Source: DTWD01 sp963662965
GTDB lineage: Bacteria; Acidobacteriota; Vicinamibacteria; Vicinamibacterales; UBA8438
Length of the DNA stretch: 64,000 bases
Direction: 5' to 3'
NCBI GenBank assembly: GCA_963662965.1
Contig: OY759970.1
Span: 4,774,001-4,838,000, forward strand
Positions within the stretch are counted from its first letter, which is position 1. Every line of letters starts with the position of its first letter. The notes beneath the pieces are model-generated. The model did no database searches and was not told the origin of the DNA. It saw only the letters and a list, made by a program, of their open reading frames with translations. Below, in pieces: positions 37,549-46,584 of the stretch. The position numbers and the translations under genes were made by a program.

Positions 37549-37808
37549 GTCTGCCTTTCGTATTCGGATCGTCTGGCAAAAGTGCGATAGGTCTTCCCTT
37601 GGTCAAGACGATCATGCAGCGAGCCTGTGGTAGCTGTTGCAAACTGCCCTCTGTGTTTTCCAAGGCGCGGGCTGAAGCCTCCAATCCTCCATTCGTCCCC
37701 CAACAGCGACTTCGCGGCCGACGCAGCCGGTGCGGCACGAGTTACATTCACCTTCTTGAGAAGGCTCTAGAGACATTGTCAAGAGTTGTGGATCAGCGGC
37801 CCGCGTGA
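37549..37808. other. Intergenic, nothing recognised
   Basis: About 260 bases upstream of the MscS gene without a supportable gene. The sequence is lower in GC around 37740-37790. Confidence 0.3.
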
Positions 37809-37985
37809 TCAGGCGGCCTCCTTCCGATCCTCTTCGTCGTTCCGTTCCTTCTGCACCCCGTCGATGAAGACGACGCCGGCACGAACCAGCGGCAGGAGGT
37901 GGGCGCCGTTGAGGCGCCGCCACCAACGCTGCGCCATGTCGAGCAGCTTGTAGGCCATCATCAGGCCCTCCGTACGGTGTCGGCA
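37809..37985 (-). pseudogene. IS256-type transposase, C-terminal fragment
   Basis: The minus strand reads EGLMMAYKLLDMAQRWWRRL, NGAHLLPLVRAGVVFIDGVQ, KERNDEEDRKEAA and TGA at 37811-37809. This is the standard C-terminus of IS256/mutator-type transposases. The catalytic part is missing. Confidence 0.65.
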
Positions 37986-38047
37986 CGCGATAGGATGACA
38001 CCAATCTCGGCTCCAACAGACACCATGGCCTGGTGAGGAGACTCGTG

Positions 38048-38556
38048 ATGCGACAGAAGCGACGTCTCGAACAGTTGGCCGTCTCGGTCGGCGCGATGCT
38101 TGTGCCGCTGGGTGCGGGCGCCTGTGGCGAGCGGGCCGCCGTCAATCCCGGGGAGCTTCGCGTCGAGACCGTCCCCACGACACCACACCTGATCAGTGGG
38201 GGTGACGCCTTGGTGCCAATCGAATCGATCTTCCGTGGGTCGCTCCCTGGTGTCTCGGTCTCAGTCAACGGTGTGGACATGACCGAGCGGTTCCATCCGG
38301 TCCCGGCGGACTGGCTCGGACGGGAGTCGGACGCGCTGCTCGGGTTGGTGACGGGTTGGCAGTCGGAGACAACACTGTGGTCGTCGGGCATGCGGGTACG
38401 CCGATCTCGTCGATCACAGTGACCAACTATCCCGTCGCGGGACCGATCTTCTCCGGCGAGCACCTCCAACCTTCTATCTGTCTCGAGGACCTCGACGTCG
38501 CGACGGACGGAGGAGAGCGAAAACGGGAAGATCGAGGTGTTGGCGCTACGCGGTGA
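38048..38556 (+). pseudogene. DUF6351-like secreted protein, 5' fragment with frameshift
   Basis: The frame from ATG 38048 has a signal/lipobox (VGAMLVPLGAGACGE) and LISGGDALVPIESIFRGSLP, GVSVSVNGVDMTERF and LLGLVTG. At about 38355 one T is missing and coding continues in the next frame as AVGDNTVVVGHAGTPISSIT, VTNYPVAGPIFSGEHLQP. This pattern (GDNTL, ITNHPxxGPVFSG) is that of DUF6351 proteins, which are several hundred residues longer. Only the first fifth remains. Confidence 0.55.
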
Positions 38557-38766
38557 GATGAATTGCACACGGAAGACCGGTGATGACCCTGGCTCGCTTG
38601 GCCAAGGCGAAGGCCTAGTGAACCCTTACCTCATGGAAGGTCGCAAAATGAAACTCTCCCGAATGTCCGGCGGCTCTCTCGGACTGGAGCCGCACGAACG
38701 TGTCAACGTCCTTCTCATCGCCCACGCCTGAGACGCCGCGCACCCGCCTGACTCACCCCCTCTCCG

Positions 38767-38795
38767 TTGAATCGCCGGTCTTTGAGAGTTAGGAT
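38767..38795 (+). promoter_or_regulatory. Repeated promoter module, copy j
   Basis: TTGAAT, 17 bases, TAGGAT. The next in-frame ATG (38803) is 8 bases past the -10 box, so the transcript would start at about the start codon (leaderless). It drives the gene split by IS3 copy 1. Confidence 0.55.
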
Positions 38796-38941
38796 GCTGT
38801 CTATGGGTGGACACTTAGGACGGAAGGTCAAGCCCGCTCGACCCGCGGCTCGTTCGGCCAAGACCGTCAAGAGAGGTGGACCCCAAAATTCGGACAGGTT
38901 GCTAAGGTGGATTCCGACCTCAGAATGGAGAGATCGGAATC

Positions 38942-39223
38942 ATGCAGAAACGGAAAAAATACCCCGCTGAGCTGAAGGCCCGCGTGGCACTGCAGGCGCT
39001 TCGCGGCGAGCAGACGATGGCGGAGCTGTCGTCGCGCTACAAGATCCACCCGAACCTGATCGCGAACTGGAAGAAGAAAGCCCAGGAGGCGCTTGTGGAC
39101 GTCTTCTCGGACCACCAGCAGCGCCGAGAGGCGTCTCGCGATGCGGAGATTCAGGAGCTGCGAGCGACGGTCGGCGAGCTCGTCATCGAGAAGGATTTTT
39201 TGTCCAAGGCCTTCGGCCGTTGA
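38942..39223 (+). CDS. IS3 OrfA, helix-turn-helix protein (copy 1)
   Basis: 93 residues: MQKRKKYPAELKARVALQAL, MAELSSRYKIHPNLIANWKK (HTH), then a leucine-zipper-like end (IQELRATVGELVIEKDFLSK). It binds the IS ends. A canonical -1 slippery heptamer T-TTT-TTG lies in frame at 39196-39202, 20 bases before its stop, so an OrfAB fusion transposase is expected by frameshifting. Confidence 0.9.
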   Translation: MQKRKKYPAELKARVALQALRGEQTMAELSSRYKIHPNLIANWKKKAQEALVDVFSDHQQRREASRDAEIQELRATVGELVIEKDFLSKAFGR

Positions 39224-40107
39224 GTCACGGTCGAAGGCGAATGCTGATCGACTCGAACCACTCCGAACTGAGCATCTCGCGACAGTGTGGCTTGGTGTCG
39301 ATCTCGCGCTCGACGTTCTACGACGATGGTCTCGGGGAGAGTGAGTTGACTCTCGAGCTCATGCGCCGGATCGACGAGCAATTTCTGGAAACCCCGTTCT
39401 ACGGATCGCGGCAGAGGGCGCGTTGGCTGCGCCGGGAGGGCTTCGCCGTCAGTCGGAAGCGGGTGCGTCGTCTGATGCGAAAGATGGGCCTCCAGGCGCT
39501 GTACCAGCGCCCGAGCACGTCGGTTCCGCACCCGGAGCACCGGGTCTACCCCTATTTGCTGCGCGACCGAGCGGTCGAACGTGCGAACGAGGCCTGGTGC
39601 GCCGACGTGACGTACATTCCGCTGCACCGCGGCTTCCTGTACCTGGTCGCGATCCAGGATTGGGCCAGCCGGAAGGTGCTGTCGTGGCGCTTGTCCAACA
39701 CGATGGATGCCTCGTTCTGTGTGGAGGCCCTCGCGGAAGCCCTCGCGCAGTACGGACCGCCAGCGATCTTCAACACCGACCAAGGCAGCCAGTTCACCAG
39801 CCTGGAGTTCACTCAGACGCTCAAAGACGCAGGCGTGCAGATCTCGATGGACGGCAAGGGCCGCTGGATGGACAACGTCTTCATCGAGCGGCTGTGGCGC
39901 TCGCTCACGTACGAGTGCGTCTACCTGCACGACTTCGAGGTTGGCTCCGAGGCGCGGGCCAGCATCGGCCGGTGGATCGACTTCTACAATGCCGAGCGAC
40001 CGCACTCGTCGCTCGATGATCGCACGCCTGATGAGGCGTACTCGGATTTGGGAGGTGCGCCGACCTCGTCGCTGCGCTCCTCGTCAGCGCAGTCGGAAGC
40101 GGCTTAG
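39220..40107 (+). CDS. IS3 OrfB, DDE transposase (copy 1)
   Basis: 295 residues in the -1 frame relative to OrfA, nominal TTG start overlapping the OrfA stop. The rve DDE domain shows ANEAWCADVTYIPL (D), IFNTDQGSQFTS (D) and NVFIERLWRSL (E). Copy 1 has Phe in LHDFEVGSE where the other two copies have Cys. Probably produced mainly as the OrfAB fusion. Confidence 0.92.
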   Translation: MSHGRRRMLIDSNHSELSISRQCGLVSISRSTFYDDGLGESELTLELMRRIDEQFLETPFYGSRQRARWLRREGFAVSRKRVRRLMRKMGLQALYQRPSTSVPHPEHRVYPYLLRDRAVERANEAWCADVTYIPLHRGFLYLVAIQDWASRKVLSWRLSNTMDASFCVEALAEALAQYGPPAIFNTDQGSQFTSLEFTQTLKDAGVQISMDGKGRWMDNVFIERLWRSLTYECVYLHDFEVGSEARASIGRWIDFYNAERPHSSLDDRTPDEAYSDLGGAPTSSLRSSSAQSEAA

Positions 40108-40682
40108 AAACATGAACCTGGAATCCACCTTAACTTGGCCGCTGAGCTGTCCAAAGGATGGGGTCCACCTCTAAGCGTCCGGCAATCACCGACACGTTGG
40201 AACAAATCATGAAGAGGCTAAAAGCCACCCGTGGGAACACCGTTGATGATGTTGATGATTTACCAAACTCGTTACCGCTCGACAGAACGGTTGCGATATG
40301 TTTGGTTCCGGTAAGACACGGCGAACTAAACGATGAAAACCTTGCAACGTCTAGACCGCAAGCTGAAGTAGAAGAATACTGGAGCCAGCCCGCAGAGTCG
40401 ATGCGGATCGTGGGTATCTTGCCAAGTGATGAACAGGCGGAGGAAGCAAGAAAGACACTTAGAGCAGGTGCAAACGAGGATGAGGTGATTAACGATTTCC
40501 TGATTGAGATTGGAACGCCAAAGATGACACGTAACTGGTCCCACCAGTTAAAACACGCAGATCGGATAACTACAGGAAGTGGCGTCCCCAAGGGGAATCG
40601 CACTTATGTGGACGCCAATACTCCAAGGAAAAGCGTGGGTGGCGGCGTGAACCTGGCGGGTAATCGCTAACTCCCGTTTTCG

Positions 40683-40711
40683 TTGAACCGCTACTTTTGT
40701 AGCGGCTACAA
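40683..40711 (+). promoter_or_regulatory. Repeated promoter module, copy g
   Basis: TTGAAC, 17 bases, CTACAA. The spacer itself is an inverted repeat (CCGCTAC, TTTT, GTAGCGG). Copy h near 59727 has the same -35, hairpin and downstream bases. It precedes the acyl-CoA oxidase-like gene. Confidence 0.45.
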
Positions 40712-40924
40712 AAAGAGGAAGCGCAGACATTACGGGACCGGCAATGTGTCGCCCAGACAAGGAGCTTGGTAGGGGACATCGCCTTCGAGGCCACTCGTGC
40801 GCATCCTTTACTTTTTCCACTGCGGACGTCCAGTGTCGTTGAGACCAGAAAGGCCAAGGCGACTTATGGCTGGGCCGGTGCGCGCGCGCGTGCGATCCAA
40901 GACGTAACTGCCGGTCAGACACTG

Positions 40925-43270
40925 ATGTCCAAAAGTACAGCCGCCAACGAGGAAGTTCCCTTGAGTTCGCCGGGCATCGCGGCGGTCCTTCCGTTCTTGT
41001 ACATCGCATGGGCCGATGGTCTCCTAACGCCGACGCAGATCGAAGAGATCAGAATGCACATCAAGGAGCAACGTTGGTTGACTGGGGAGGAACGGAGGAG
41101 GCTTGATGGCTGGCTAGACCCTCAAAACCCACCGGACGCGACCACCTACTATGGCTGGGTTCAGAGAATCAAGGAGTCAGCGCGCAAGATCCCGCATGCG
41201 GCACAGAAGTCCCTAGCTGAGCTTGGGATTGAAATGGCTAGTCTGGCGACTGTGGCCGGACCCACTGAAGAAGCCAAGCGCGCACTTGCCGAGATCGAGG
41301 ACGCTCTGGGTATTGTTGGATGTGAGGCCGTACGAGAATTGGTCGGAGAGCGGCCGCGTCCTAGAGATCCTGAAGACAAAGCCAGCGACGAAGCGGTCAT
41401 ACAGGTCGATGTGGGCGAGCTCAAGAACACGCTCGATGGGCACCTCGCGCCACTTCGCGACCGCATTCGGACCTTACTTTGCGACCCTTCGTTCACTTAC
41501 CCCAAGACCGAGACGCAAACGGACGAGATGCGGGAAATCGTGCTCGGCTGGATGCAACTTCTTGCCGAGCAGGGTATCGGCGCGCTGGCCTTCCCAAAGT
41601 ACGCGGGAGGGCACAACGACATCGAGCAGTTCATTGCAGCCTTCGAAACGATTGCCTTCCACGACCTCAGCCTTACGATTAAGTTCGGGGTGCAGTTCGG
41701 GTTGTTTGGAGGCAGTATCCAAGCACTAGGTTCGGAGGAGCAGAAGCGGAAGTATCTCAGAGATGCCGGGTCGCTTGCCCTGCCGGGATGCTTTGCCATG
41801 ACCGAGATGGGGCACGGTTCAAACGTCCGCGATGTGCAAACGACAGCGACCTACGACGCGGATGCGCATGCGTTTCTACTCCACACACCGACTAACCGTG
41901 ACCACAAGGAGTGGATCGGAAACGCGGCGAAGCATGCCCGGATGGCGACGGTATTTGCCCAGCTCATTGTCGGCGGGCAAAGCCGTGGCGTCCACGCTTT
42001 CCTCGTCCTCATCCGTGATGAGTCAGGCCGCGCGATACCCGGTGTTCGGATCGGCGACAGTGGTCATAAGTTGGGTCTCAATGGTGTGGACAACGGCCGT
42101 ATCTGGTTCGACAACCTTCGTGTTCCGCGCGAGAACCTGCTGGCTCGGTTTGCGCAGGTGTCAGAGGAGGGGACCTATTCAAGCGCAATTCCCTCGTCGT
42201 CACGGCGATTCTTCACAATGCTCGGCACGCTCGTCGGCGGCCGAATCGCTGTGGCCTCAGGTGGGCTCAGTGCAGCGAAGAGTGCCCTCACGATAGCCGT
42301 GCGGTATGGAGCCAGGCGCCTGCAGTTTGGCCCGAAGAACCGAGCCGAAGTGCCTGTGCTCGACTACCTTTCGCACCAGCGGCGGCTCTTGCCGCACGTG
42401 GCTACCTGCTACGGGCTGAACTTTGTACTCCACGATCTAGCACAGCGGTATGGTCAGGCGCGGGAGGGTGCCAATGTACGGGAAATCGAAGCGGAGGCCG
42501 CTGCGCTGAAAGCAATGAGCACGTCCCACGCCACGCGCTCCATTCAGGAGGCTCGCGAAGCTTGTGGCGGTGAGGGCTACCGCGCGGAGAATCGCTTCGC
42601 TTTCCTCAAGGCTGATTCCGATATCTTTACGACCTTCGAGGGTGACAACACCGTCCTCCTCCTCCAGGTAGCAAAGAGCCTGCTGTCAGGTTACCAGCAA
42701 GAGTTTTCTAGTCTGGATTTCTTTGGGCTTCTCGGGAAGCTAGCTGAGCGCGTTGACGTGAGAGTGGGTGAGATGAACCCGATCCGACGACACCAAAATG
42801 ACAGCCGCCACCTTCTTGATCCCGGCGTCCACGCAGAGCTCTTTCGTGACCGCGAGCGCGATCTCCTGATCTCCGCTACACGCCGGCTGGTGGGCCGTCT
42901 TGAAGGTGGAATGGATTCTTTCACGGCCTTCATTGAAGTGCAGGATCACCTCGTTACACTGGCCAACGCCTATGCACAGCGACTCGTCCTCAAGTCTTTC
43001 CAGGCAGCCGTCGAGTCGGCAACAGAGAGCGAAGCAAAGGGACTACTCGGCAAAGTCTGCGCGCTGTATGCGTTGTGGCACCTTGAGCAGGACCGGGGTT
43101 GGTTTCTCGAACAGCACTACATCGATGCGACCAAGGCCAAGGCCATCCGAACTGAGGTCAACGCGTTGCTCGGTCAACTGCGTCCCAATGCCGTATCACT
43201 CGTCGACGGGTTCGGAATTCCTGACCAGTTACTGGCTGCACCCATCGCAGTGCATACACACGGCACGTGA
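40925..43270 (+). CDS. Acyl-CoA oxidase-like protein with N-terminal extension
   Basis: About 781 residues from ATG 40925. Residues 15-80 (AAVLPFLYIAWADGLLTPTQ, RWLTGEERRRLDGWLDPQNP) form a helical TerB-like extension. The acyl-CoA dehydrogenase fold follows, with CFAMTEMGHGSNVRDVQTTA, EACGGEGYRAENRFAFLKAD and TTFEGDNTVLLLQVAKSLLS, which are more like peroxisomal-type acyl-CoA oxidases than ordinary dehydrogenases. It would oxidise acyl-CoA at C2-C3 with FAD. The longer frame from 40766 has no coding character before 40925. Confidence 0.8.
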   Translation: MSKSTAANEEVPLSSPGIAAVLPFLYIAWADGLLTPTQIEEIRMHIKEQRWLTGEERRRLDGWLDPQNPPDATTYYGWVQRIKESARKIPHAAQKSLAELGIEMASLATVAGPTEEAKRALAEIEDALGIVGCEAVRELVGERPRPRDPEDKASDEAVIQVDVGELKNTLDGHLAPLRDRIRTLLCDPSFTYPKTETQTDEMREIVLGWMQLLAEQGIGALAFPKYAGGHNDIEQFIAAFETIAFHDLSLTIKFGVQFGLFGGSIQALGSEEQKRKYLRDAGSLALPGCFAMTEMGHGSNVRDVQTTATYDADAHAFLLHTPTNRDHKEWIGNAAKHARMATVFAQLIVGGQSRGVHAFLVLIRDESGRAIPGVRIGDSGHKLGLNGVDNGRIWFDNLRVPRENLLARFAQVSEEGTYSSAIPSSSRRFFTMLGTLVGGRIAVASGGLSAAKSALTIAVRYGARRLQFGPKNRAEVPVLDYLSHQRRLLPHVATCYGLNFVLHDLAQRYGQAREGANVREIEAEAAALKAMSTSHATRSIQEAREACGGEGYRAENRFAFLKADSDIFTTFEGDNTVLLLQVAKSLLSGYQQEFSSLDFFGLLGKLAERVDVRVGEMNPIRRHQNDSRHLLDPGVHAELFRDRERDLLISATRRLVGRLEGGMDSFTAFIEVQDHLVTLANAYAQRLVLKSFQAAVESATESEAKGLLGKVCALYALWHLEQDRGWFLEQHYIDATKAKAIRTEVNALLGQLRPNAVSLVDGFGIPDQLLAAPIAVHTHGT

Positions 43271-43327
43271 CGACGAGCGGTTGGGTTCACCTCTCTCGCC
43301 GTTCGTCGTCGTGGTCGGAGACAGTTG

Positions 43328-43746
43328 ATGACCAGACGCTACACACACCTCATCGCGGTCTCCATTCTCGCAACGGCGTTCAGTGCGCCGATCTCCGCGC
43401 AGCAGGAAACGGTCGCCGAGGTGCGGGCGAAGGCCGAGCAAGGGGATGCCAGCGCGCAGGGCAACCTCGGGTTCATGTACGCCAACGGCCGCGGCGTCCC
43501 ACAGGATGATGTGACCGCTCGCATGTGGTTCAATCTCGCTGCGTCACGGTCAACGGTGATCTTCGGGACCGAGCAGTCCAAGCCCGCGACCTAGTCGCGG
43601 AATTGTTGAACGCAAGTCAACGAGCCGAAGTCCAACGCCTCACCCGCAAGTGCGACGCCGCGCACCCGCGTGAGCCGCATTGCGCCCCCTGCCAGCCAGC
43701 GGTAGGATCGACTGTACATCCCGTCACACACAGGAGCGCCGCATGA
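43328..43746 (+). pseudogene. Sel1-repeat secreted protein, frameshifted
   Basis: Starts MTRRYTHLIAVSILATAFSA (signal peptide), then one Sel1 repeat, AEQGDASAQGNLGFMYANGR and GVPQDDVTARMWFNLAASR. At about 43560 coding changes frame to DLRDRAVQARDLVAELLNAS, QRAEVQRLTRKCDAAHPREP. The normal stop after REP(H) is lost (TGA read as TGC), so the frame runs over promoter copy a to TGA 43746. A near-identical 5' end is at 48626. Confidence 0.65.
43680..43708 (+). promoter_or_regulatory. Repeated promoter module, copy a
   Basis: TTGCGC, 17 bases, TAGGAT. The spacer and -10 match copies b and d almost exactly; only the -35 is degenerate. It lies at the 3' end of the Sel1 pseudogene. Confidence 0.45.
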
Positions 43747-43789
43747 AGCCGCTCGTTGCCGCCGACGCTCGCCCTGCCGCGCCCGCGGC

Positions 43790-43918
43790 GAGGCCCAGCT
43801 CCGCGGACACGTCGAGCTCGTGCAATGCCACTACAACTTCCTGCGACCGCACCGAGCCTTGCGGTTCGGCAACGAGACGCGGACGCCGGCGATGCAGGCC
43901 GCATTGGCGGCCGCTTGA
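43790..43918 (+). pseudogene. Transposase C-terminal fragment, integrase-core type
   Basis: The frame reads EAQLRGHVELVQCHYNFLRP, HRALRFGNETRTPAMQAALA and TGA. HYNFxRPHRAL is the C-terminal signature of IS481-like and related integrase-core transposases. No upstream catalytic residues remain. Confidence 0.55.
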
Positions 43919-43951
43919 TCCACAGCGAACGGCGCAAGCATCCCGCGCGGC

Positions 43952-44815
43952 CTACGCGAGCGCGCGCTCGAACAGGGCGAGCATCCGGCTCCAGGCTCGC
44001 TCCGCCAGCGCTTCGTCGTAGACGGTCGCATCGGGCGGGCACCAGCCGTGCAGCGCCTCGTATACCTCGATCTCCGCCGGGAGTCCGGCCTCGGAGAACG
44101 CCTCTCGGAGCACGTCCTTCGCCTCCGGCTGATTCTCGTCGTCGTTCTCGGCGATCGCGAACAAATAGTGCGCCTTCATCTGCGGCACGAGCAGATGCGG
44201 GCTATCGGGTTGATCGGTCACGAGCCCTCCCCCGTGAAACGACGCCGCGGCACCGATCCTGTCTGGCAGCGAGGCGGCCGTGCGCATGGTGAACGGCCCG
44301 CCCATGCAATAACCCATCGTTCCCATCTTCCGGTTGCTATCGACCGATGCCTGGCTATCGAGGAAGCTGACGAACGCCTTCGCATCGGCGACCTGGGTCT
44401 CTGCGTTCAGGGTCTCCATCAGCGGCCGAATGACGTCTGCCACCTCGGCGAAGTTCGTCGTATTGACAACCGGCGCCCGTTGCGACCGGTAATACGGGTT
44501 GACTACGAGCACCGAGTACCCCGACTCGGCCAGGCGCTTGGCCATCTGTCGCTTGGCCGGCCGCAAGCCAAACGCGTCTGGCCAGATCAACACGCCAGGG
44601 TGCGCCCCGCTCGACGGATGCACGAAGTAGCTATCGGCCGTCCCGTCGGGGGTCGTCACATCGAGGTCAGACTCGGTGACCGCCTGCGCGTTCGCGACCC
44701 GTGGGAGTAGCATCGCGAGCCCTGCTCCCGCCGACACGGCGCCAAACTCCCGTCTGGTCAGCTTGTTCGCGCGCAGGTGCTTCTCGTTGTCGGCAGTGGT
44801 TCGCTCATCGCACAT
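43952..44815 (-). CDS. Dienelactone hydrolase family protein, Tat-exported
   Basis: 287 residues. A twin-arginine leader (LTRREFGAVSAGAGLAMLLP) precedes the hydrolase: YFVHPSSGAHPGVLIWPDAF, MGYCMGGPFTM with the Cys nucleophile, the acid region FAIAENDDENQ, and ALHGWCPPD with the catalytic His. The family cleaves dienelactones and similar esters. Location outside the cytoplasm is unusual but common in Acidobacteriota sets. No operon partner. Confidence 0.85.
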   Translation of the reverse strand: MCDERTTADNEKHLRANKLTRREFGAVSAGAGLAMLLPRVANAQAVTESDLDVTTPDGTADSYFVHPSSGAHPGVLIWPDAFGLRPAKRQMAKRLAESGYSVLVVNPYYRSQRAPVVNTTNFAEVADVIRPLMETLNAETQVADAKAFVSFLDSQASVDSNRKMGTMGYCMGGPFTMRTAASLPDRIGAAASFHGGGLVTDQPDSPHLLVPQMKAHYLFAIAENDDENQPEAKDVLREAFSEAGLPAEIEVYEALHGWCPPDATVYDEALAERAWSRMLALFERALA

Positions 44816-44996
44816 GGGAGACTCCTAGATGTTGAGGTGCGCTCGACGCGCTTTTGGGTTTGTCGTGAGTTTCATTGTGCACCCGTTGTGTGCTCAGTGA
44901 CTAGAGTGGGCCCATGAATACAGTCCGAGACAGAGGTGGACCCCATCCTTTGGACAGCTCAGCGGCCAAGTTAAGGTGGATTCCAGGTTCATGTTT

Positions 44997-45884
44997 CTAA
45001 GCCGCTTCCGACTGCGCTGACGAGGAGCGCAGCGACGAGGTCGGCGCACCTCCCAAATCCGAGTACGCCTCATCAGGCGTGCGATCATCGAGCGACGAGT
45101 GCGGTCGCTCGGCATTGTAGAAGTCGATCCACCGGCCGATGCTGGCCCGCGCCTCGGAGCCAACCTCGCAGTCGTGCAGGTAGACGCACTCGTACTTGAG
45201 CGAGCGCCACAGCCGCTCGATGAAGACGTTGTCCATCCAACGGCCCTTGCCGTCCATCGAGATCTGCACGCCTGCGTCTTTGAGCGTCTGAGTGAACTCC
45301 AGGCTGGTGAACTGGCTGCCTTGGTCGGTGTTGAAGATCGCTGGCGGTCCGTACTGCGCGAGGGCTTCCGCGAGGGCCTCCACACAGAACGAGGCATCCA
45401 TCGTGTTGGACAAGCGCCACGACAGCACCTTCCGGCTGGCCCAATCCTGGATCGCGACCAGGTACAGGAAGCCGCGGTGCAGCGGAATGTACGTCACGTC
45501 GGCGCACCAGGCCTCGTTCGCACGTTCGACCGCTCGGTCGCGCAGCAAATAGGGGTAGACCCGGTGCTCCGGGTGCGGAACCGACGTGCTCGGGCGCTGG
45601 TACAGCGCCTGGAGGCCCATCTTTCGCATCAGACGACGCACCCGCTTCCGACTGACGGCGAAGCCCTCCCGGCGCAGCCAACGCGCCCTCTGCCGCGATC
45701 CGTAGAACGGGGTTTCCAGAAATTGCTCGTCGATCCGGCGCATGAGCTCGAGAGTCAACTCACTCTCCCCGAGACCATCGTCGTAGAACGTCGAGCGCGA
45801 GATCGACACCAAGCCACACTGTCGCGAGATGCTCAGTTCGGAGTGGTTCGAGTCGATCAGCATTCGCCTTCGACCGTGACTCAA
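44997..45884 (-). CDS. IS3 OrfB transposase (copy 2)
   Basis: 295 residues with an intact DDE triad. It differs from copy 1 by Lys in RLWRSLKYE (Thr in copies 1 and 3) and Cys in LHDCEVGSE. RSLKYE is the family-typical form, so copy 2 may be nearest the ancestor. Confidence 0.9.
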   Translation of the reverse strand: MSHGRRRMLIDSNHSELSISRQCGLVSISRSTFYDDGLGESELTLELMRRIDEQFLETPFYGSRQRARWLRREGFAVSRKRVRRLMRKMGLQALYQRPSTSVPHPEHRVYPYLLRDRAVERANEAWCADVTYIPLHRGFLYLVAIQDWASRKVLSWRLSNTMDASFCVEALAEALAQYGPPAIFNTDQGSQFTSLEFTQTLKDAGVQISMDGKGRWMDNVFIERLWRSLKYECVYLHDCEVGSEARASIGRWIDFYNAERPHSSLDDRTPDEAYSDLGGAPTSSLRSSSAQSEAA

Positions 45885-46162
45885 CGGCCGAAGGCCTTGG
45901 ACAAAAAATCCTTCTCGATGACGAGCTCGCCGACCGTCGCTCGCAGCTCCTGAATCTCCGCATCGCGAGACGCCTCTCGGCGCTGCTGGTGGTCCGAGAA
46001 GACGTCCACAAGCGCCTCCTGGGCTTTCTTCTTCCAGTTCGCGATCAGGTTCGGGTGGATCTTGTAGCGCGACGACAGCTCCGCCATCGTCTGCTCGCCG
46101 CGAAGCGCCTGCAGTGCCACGCGGGCCTTCAGCTCAGCGGGGTATTTTTTCCGTTTCTGCAT
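45881..46162 (-). CDS. IS3 OrfA (copy 2)
   Basis: 93 residues, identical in translation to OrfA of copy 1, with the same TTTTTTG slippery site before its stop. Confidence 0.9.
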   Translation of the reverse strand: MQKRKKYPAELKARVALQALRGEQTMAELSSRYKIHPNLIANWKKKAQEALVDVFSDHQQRREASRDAEIQELRATVGELVIEKDFLSKAFGR

Positions 46163-46584
46163 GATTCCGATCTCTCCATTCTGAGGTCGGAATCCACCTT
46201 AGCAACCTGTCCGAATTTCGGGGTCCACCTCTGTCCTTCAGCGTCAACACTGATGTGTTTGATTTCTCGTCGGTGCTCCCCACTCTTGCGCCACGTCCCC
46301 CCACCACTGAACGGCACAGTCGCTCCACCCGGACGGAGCGCTTGCCCCCTCACCGTCACCGGCCCCGTCTCGCCCGCCGCGTCTACCGCTGGCCCAAAGG
46401 CCACCGTGCCGAACACCATGCCGAACGACCCGACGTTCGCCTCGACGTTTACCTCGCTACCTGTGTCACGTATCGTCACGGACGTGATCTTGCCACTGAA
46501 CTCCGCCTGCTTCTCCCCGATCGCGCTCATTACTGGCCTCCTGTCAGTTGGCCTTAGTGTCCGCGCAGGAATAACTCCCCATTT

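Larger units (their letters stand above)
38872..40172 (+). mobile_element. IS3-family insertion sequence, copy 1
   Basis: 1301 bp. Ends are the imperfect inverted repeats AGAGGTGGACCCC at both termini. Flanks carry a 3-bp direct repeat AAG (38869-38871 and 40173-40175). It encodes OrfA and OrfB in the usual IS3 arrangement. Copies at 44932-46232 and 62532-63832 are the same length and differ by only a few bases. Confidence 0.92.
38803..40670 (+). pseudogene. Hypothetical gene split by IS3 copy 1
   Basis: Removing IS3 copy 1 and one 3-base target duplication (AAG) joins MGGHLGRKVKPARPAARSAK-TVK in frame to RPAITDTLEQIMKRLKATRG and then LPLDRTVAICLVPVRHGELN to NLAGNR at 40670, giving 187 residues. 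A basic N-terminus is followed by a hydrophilic, AT-richer domain that I do not recognise. After insertion the 3' part could still be translated from an ATG inside the IS right end (40158). Confidence 0.65.
44932..46232 (-). mobile_element. IS3-family insertion sequence, copy 2
   Basis: 1301 bp, inverse orientation to copies 1 and 3, with the same AGAGGTGGACCCC ends. Flanking triplets GAC/GTC do not match perfectly, so the target duplication has mutated or the site has been rearranged. Confidence 0.92.
44894..46530 (-). pseudogene. Hypothetical gene split by IS3 copy 2
   Basis: From ATG 46530: MSAIGEKQAEFSGKITSVTI, GSFGMVFGTVAFGPAVDAAG, GGGTWRKSGEHRREIKHIS, cut at 46233 by the IS. Joining across the IS continues in frame to a stop at 44894 with LGLYSWAHSSH, total about 110 residues. 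The flanking triplets are GAC and GTC, one mismatch from a target duplication. The start lies only 23 bases from the end of the ISAzo13 element, so its promoter has been replaced. Beta-rich small protein, function unknown. Confidence 0.5.

Noticed and set aside
39151..40005. 284-codon frame antisense to IS3 OrfB, present in all three copies
   Set aside because: Its conservation is explained by the near-identity of the copies; no independent coding evidence.
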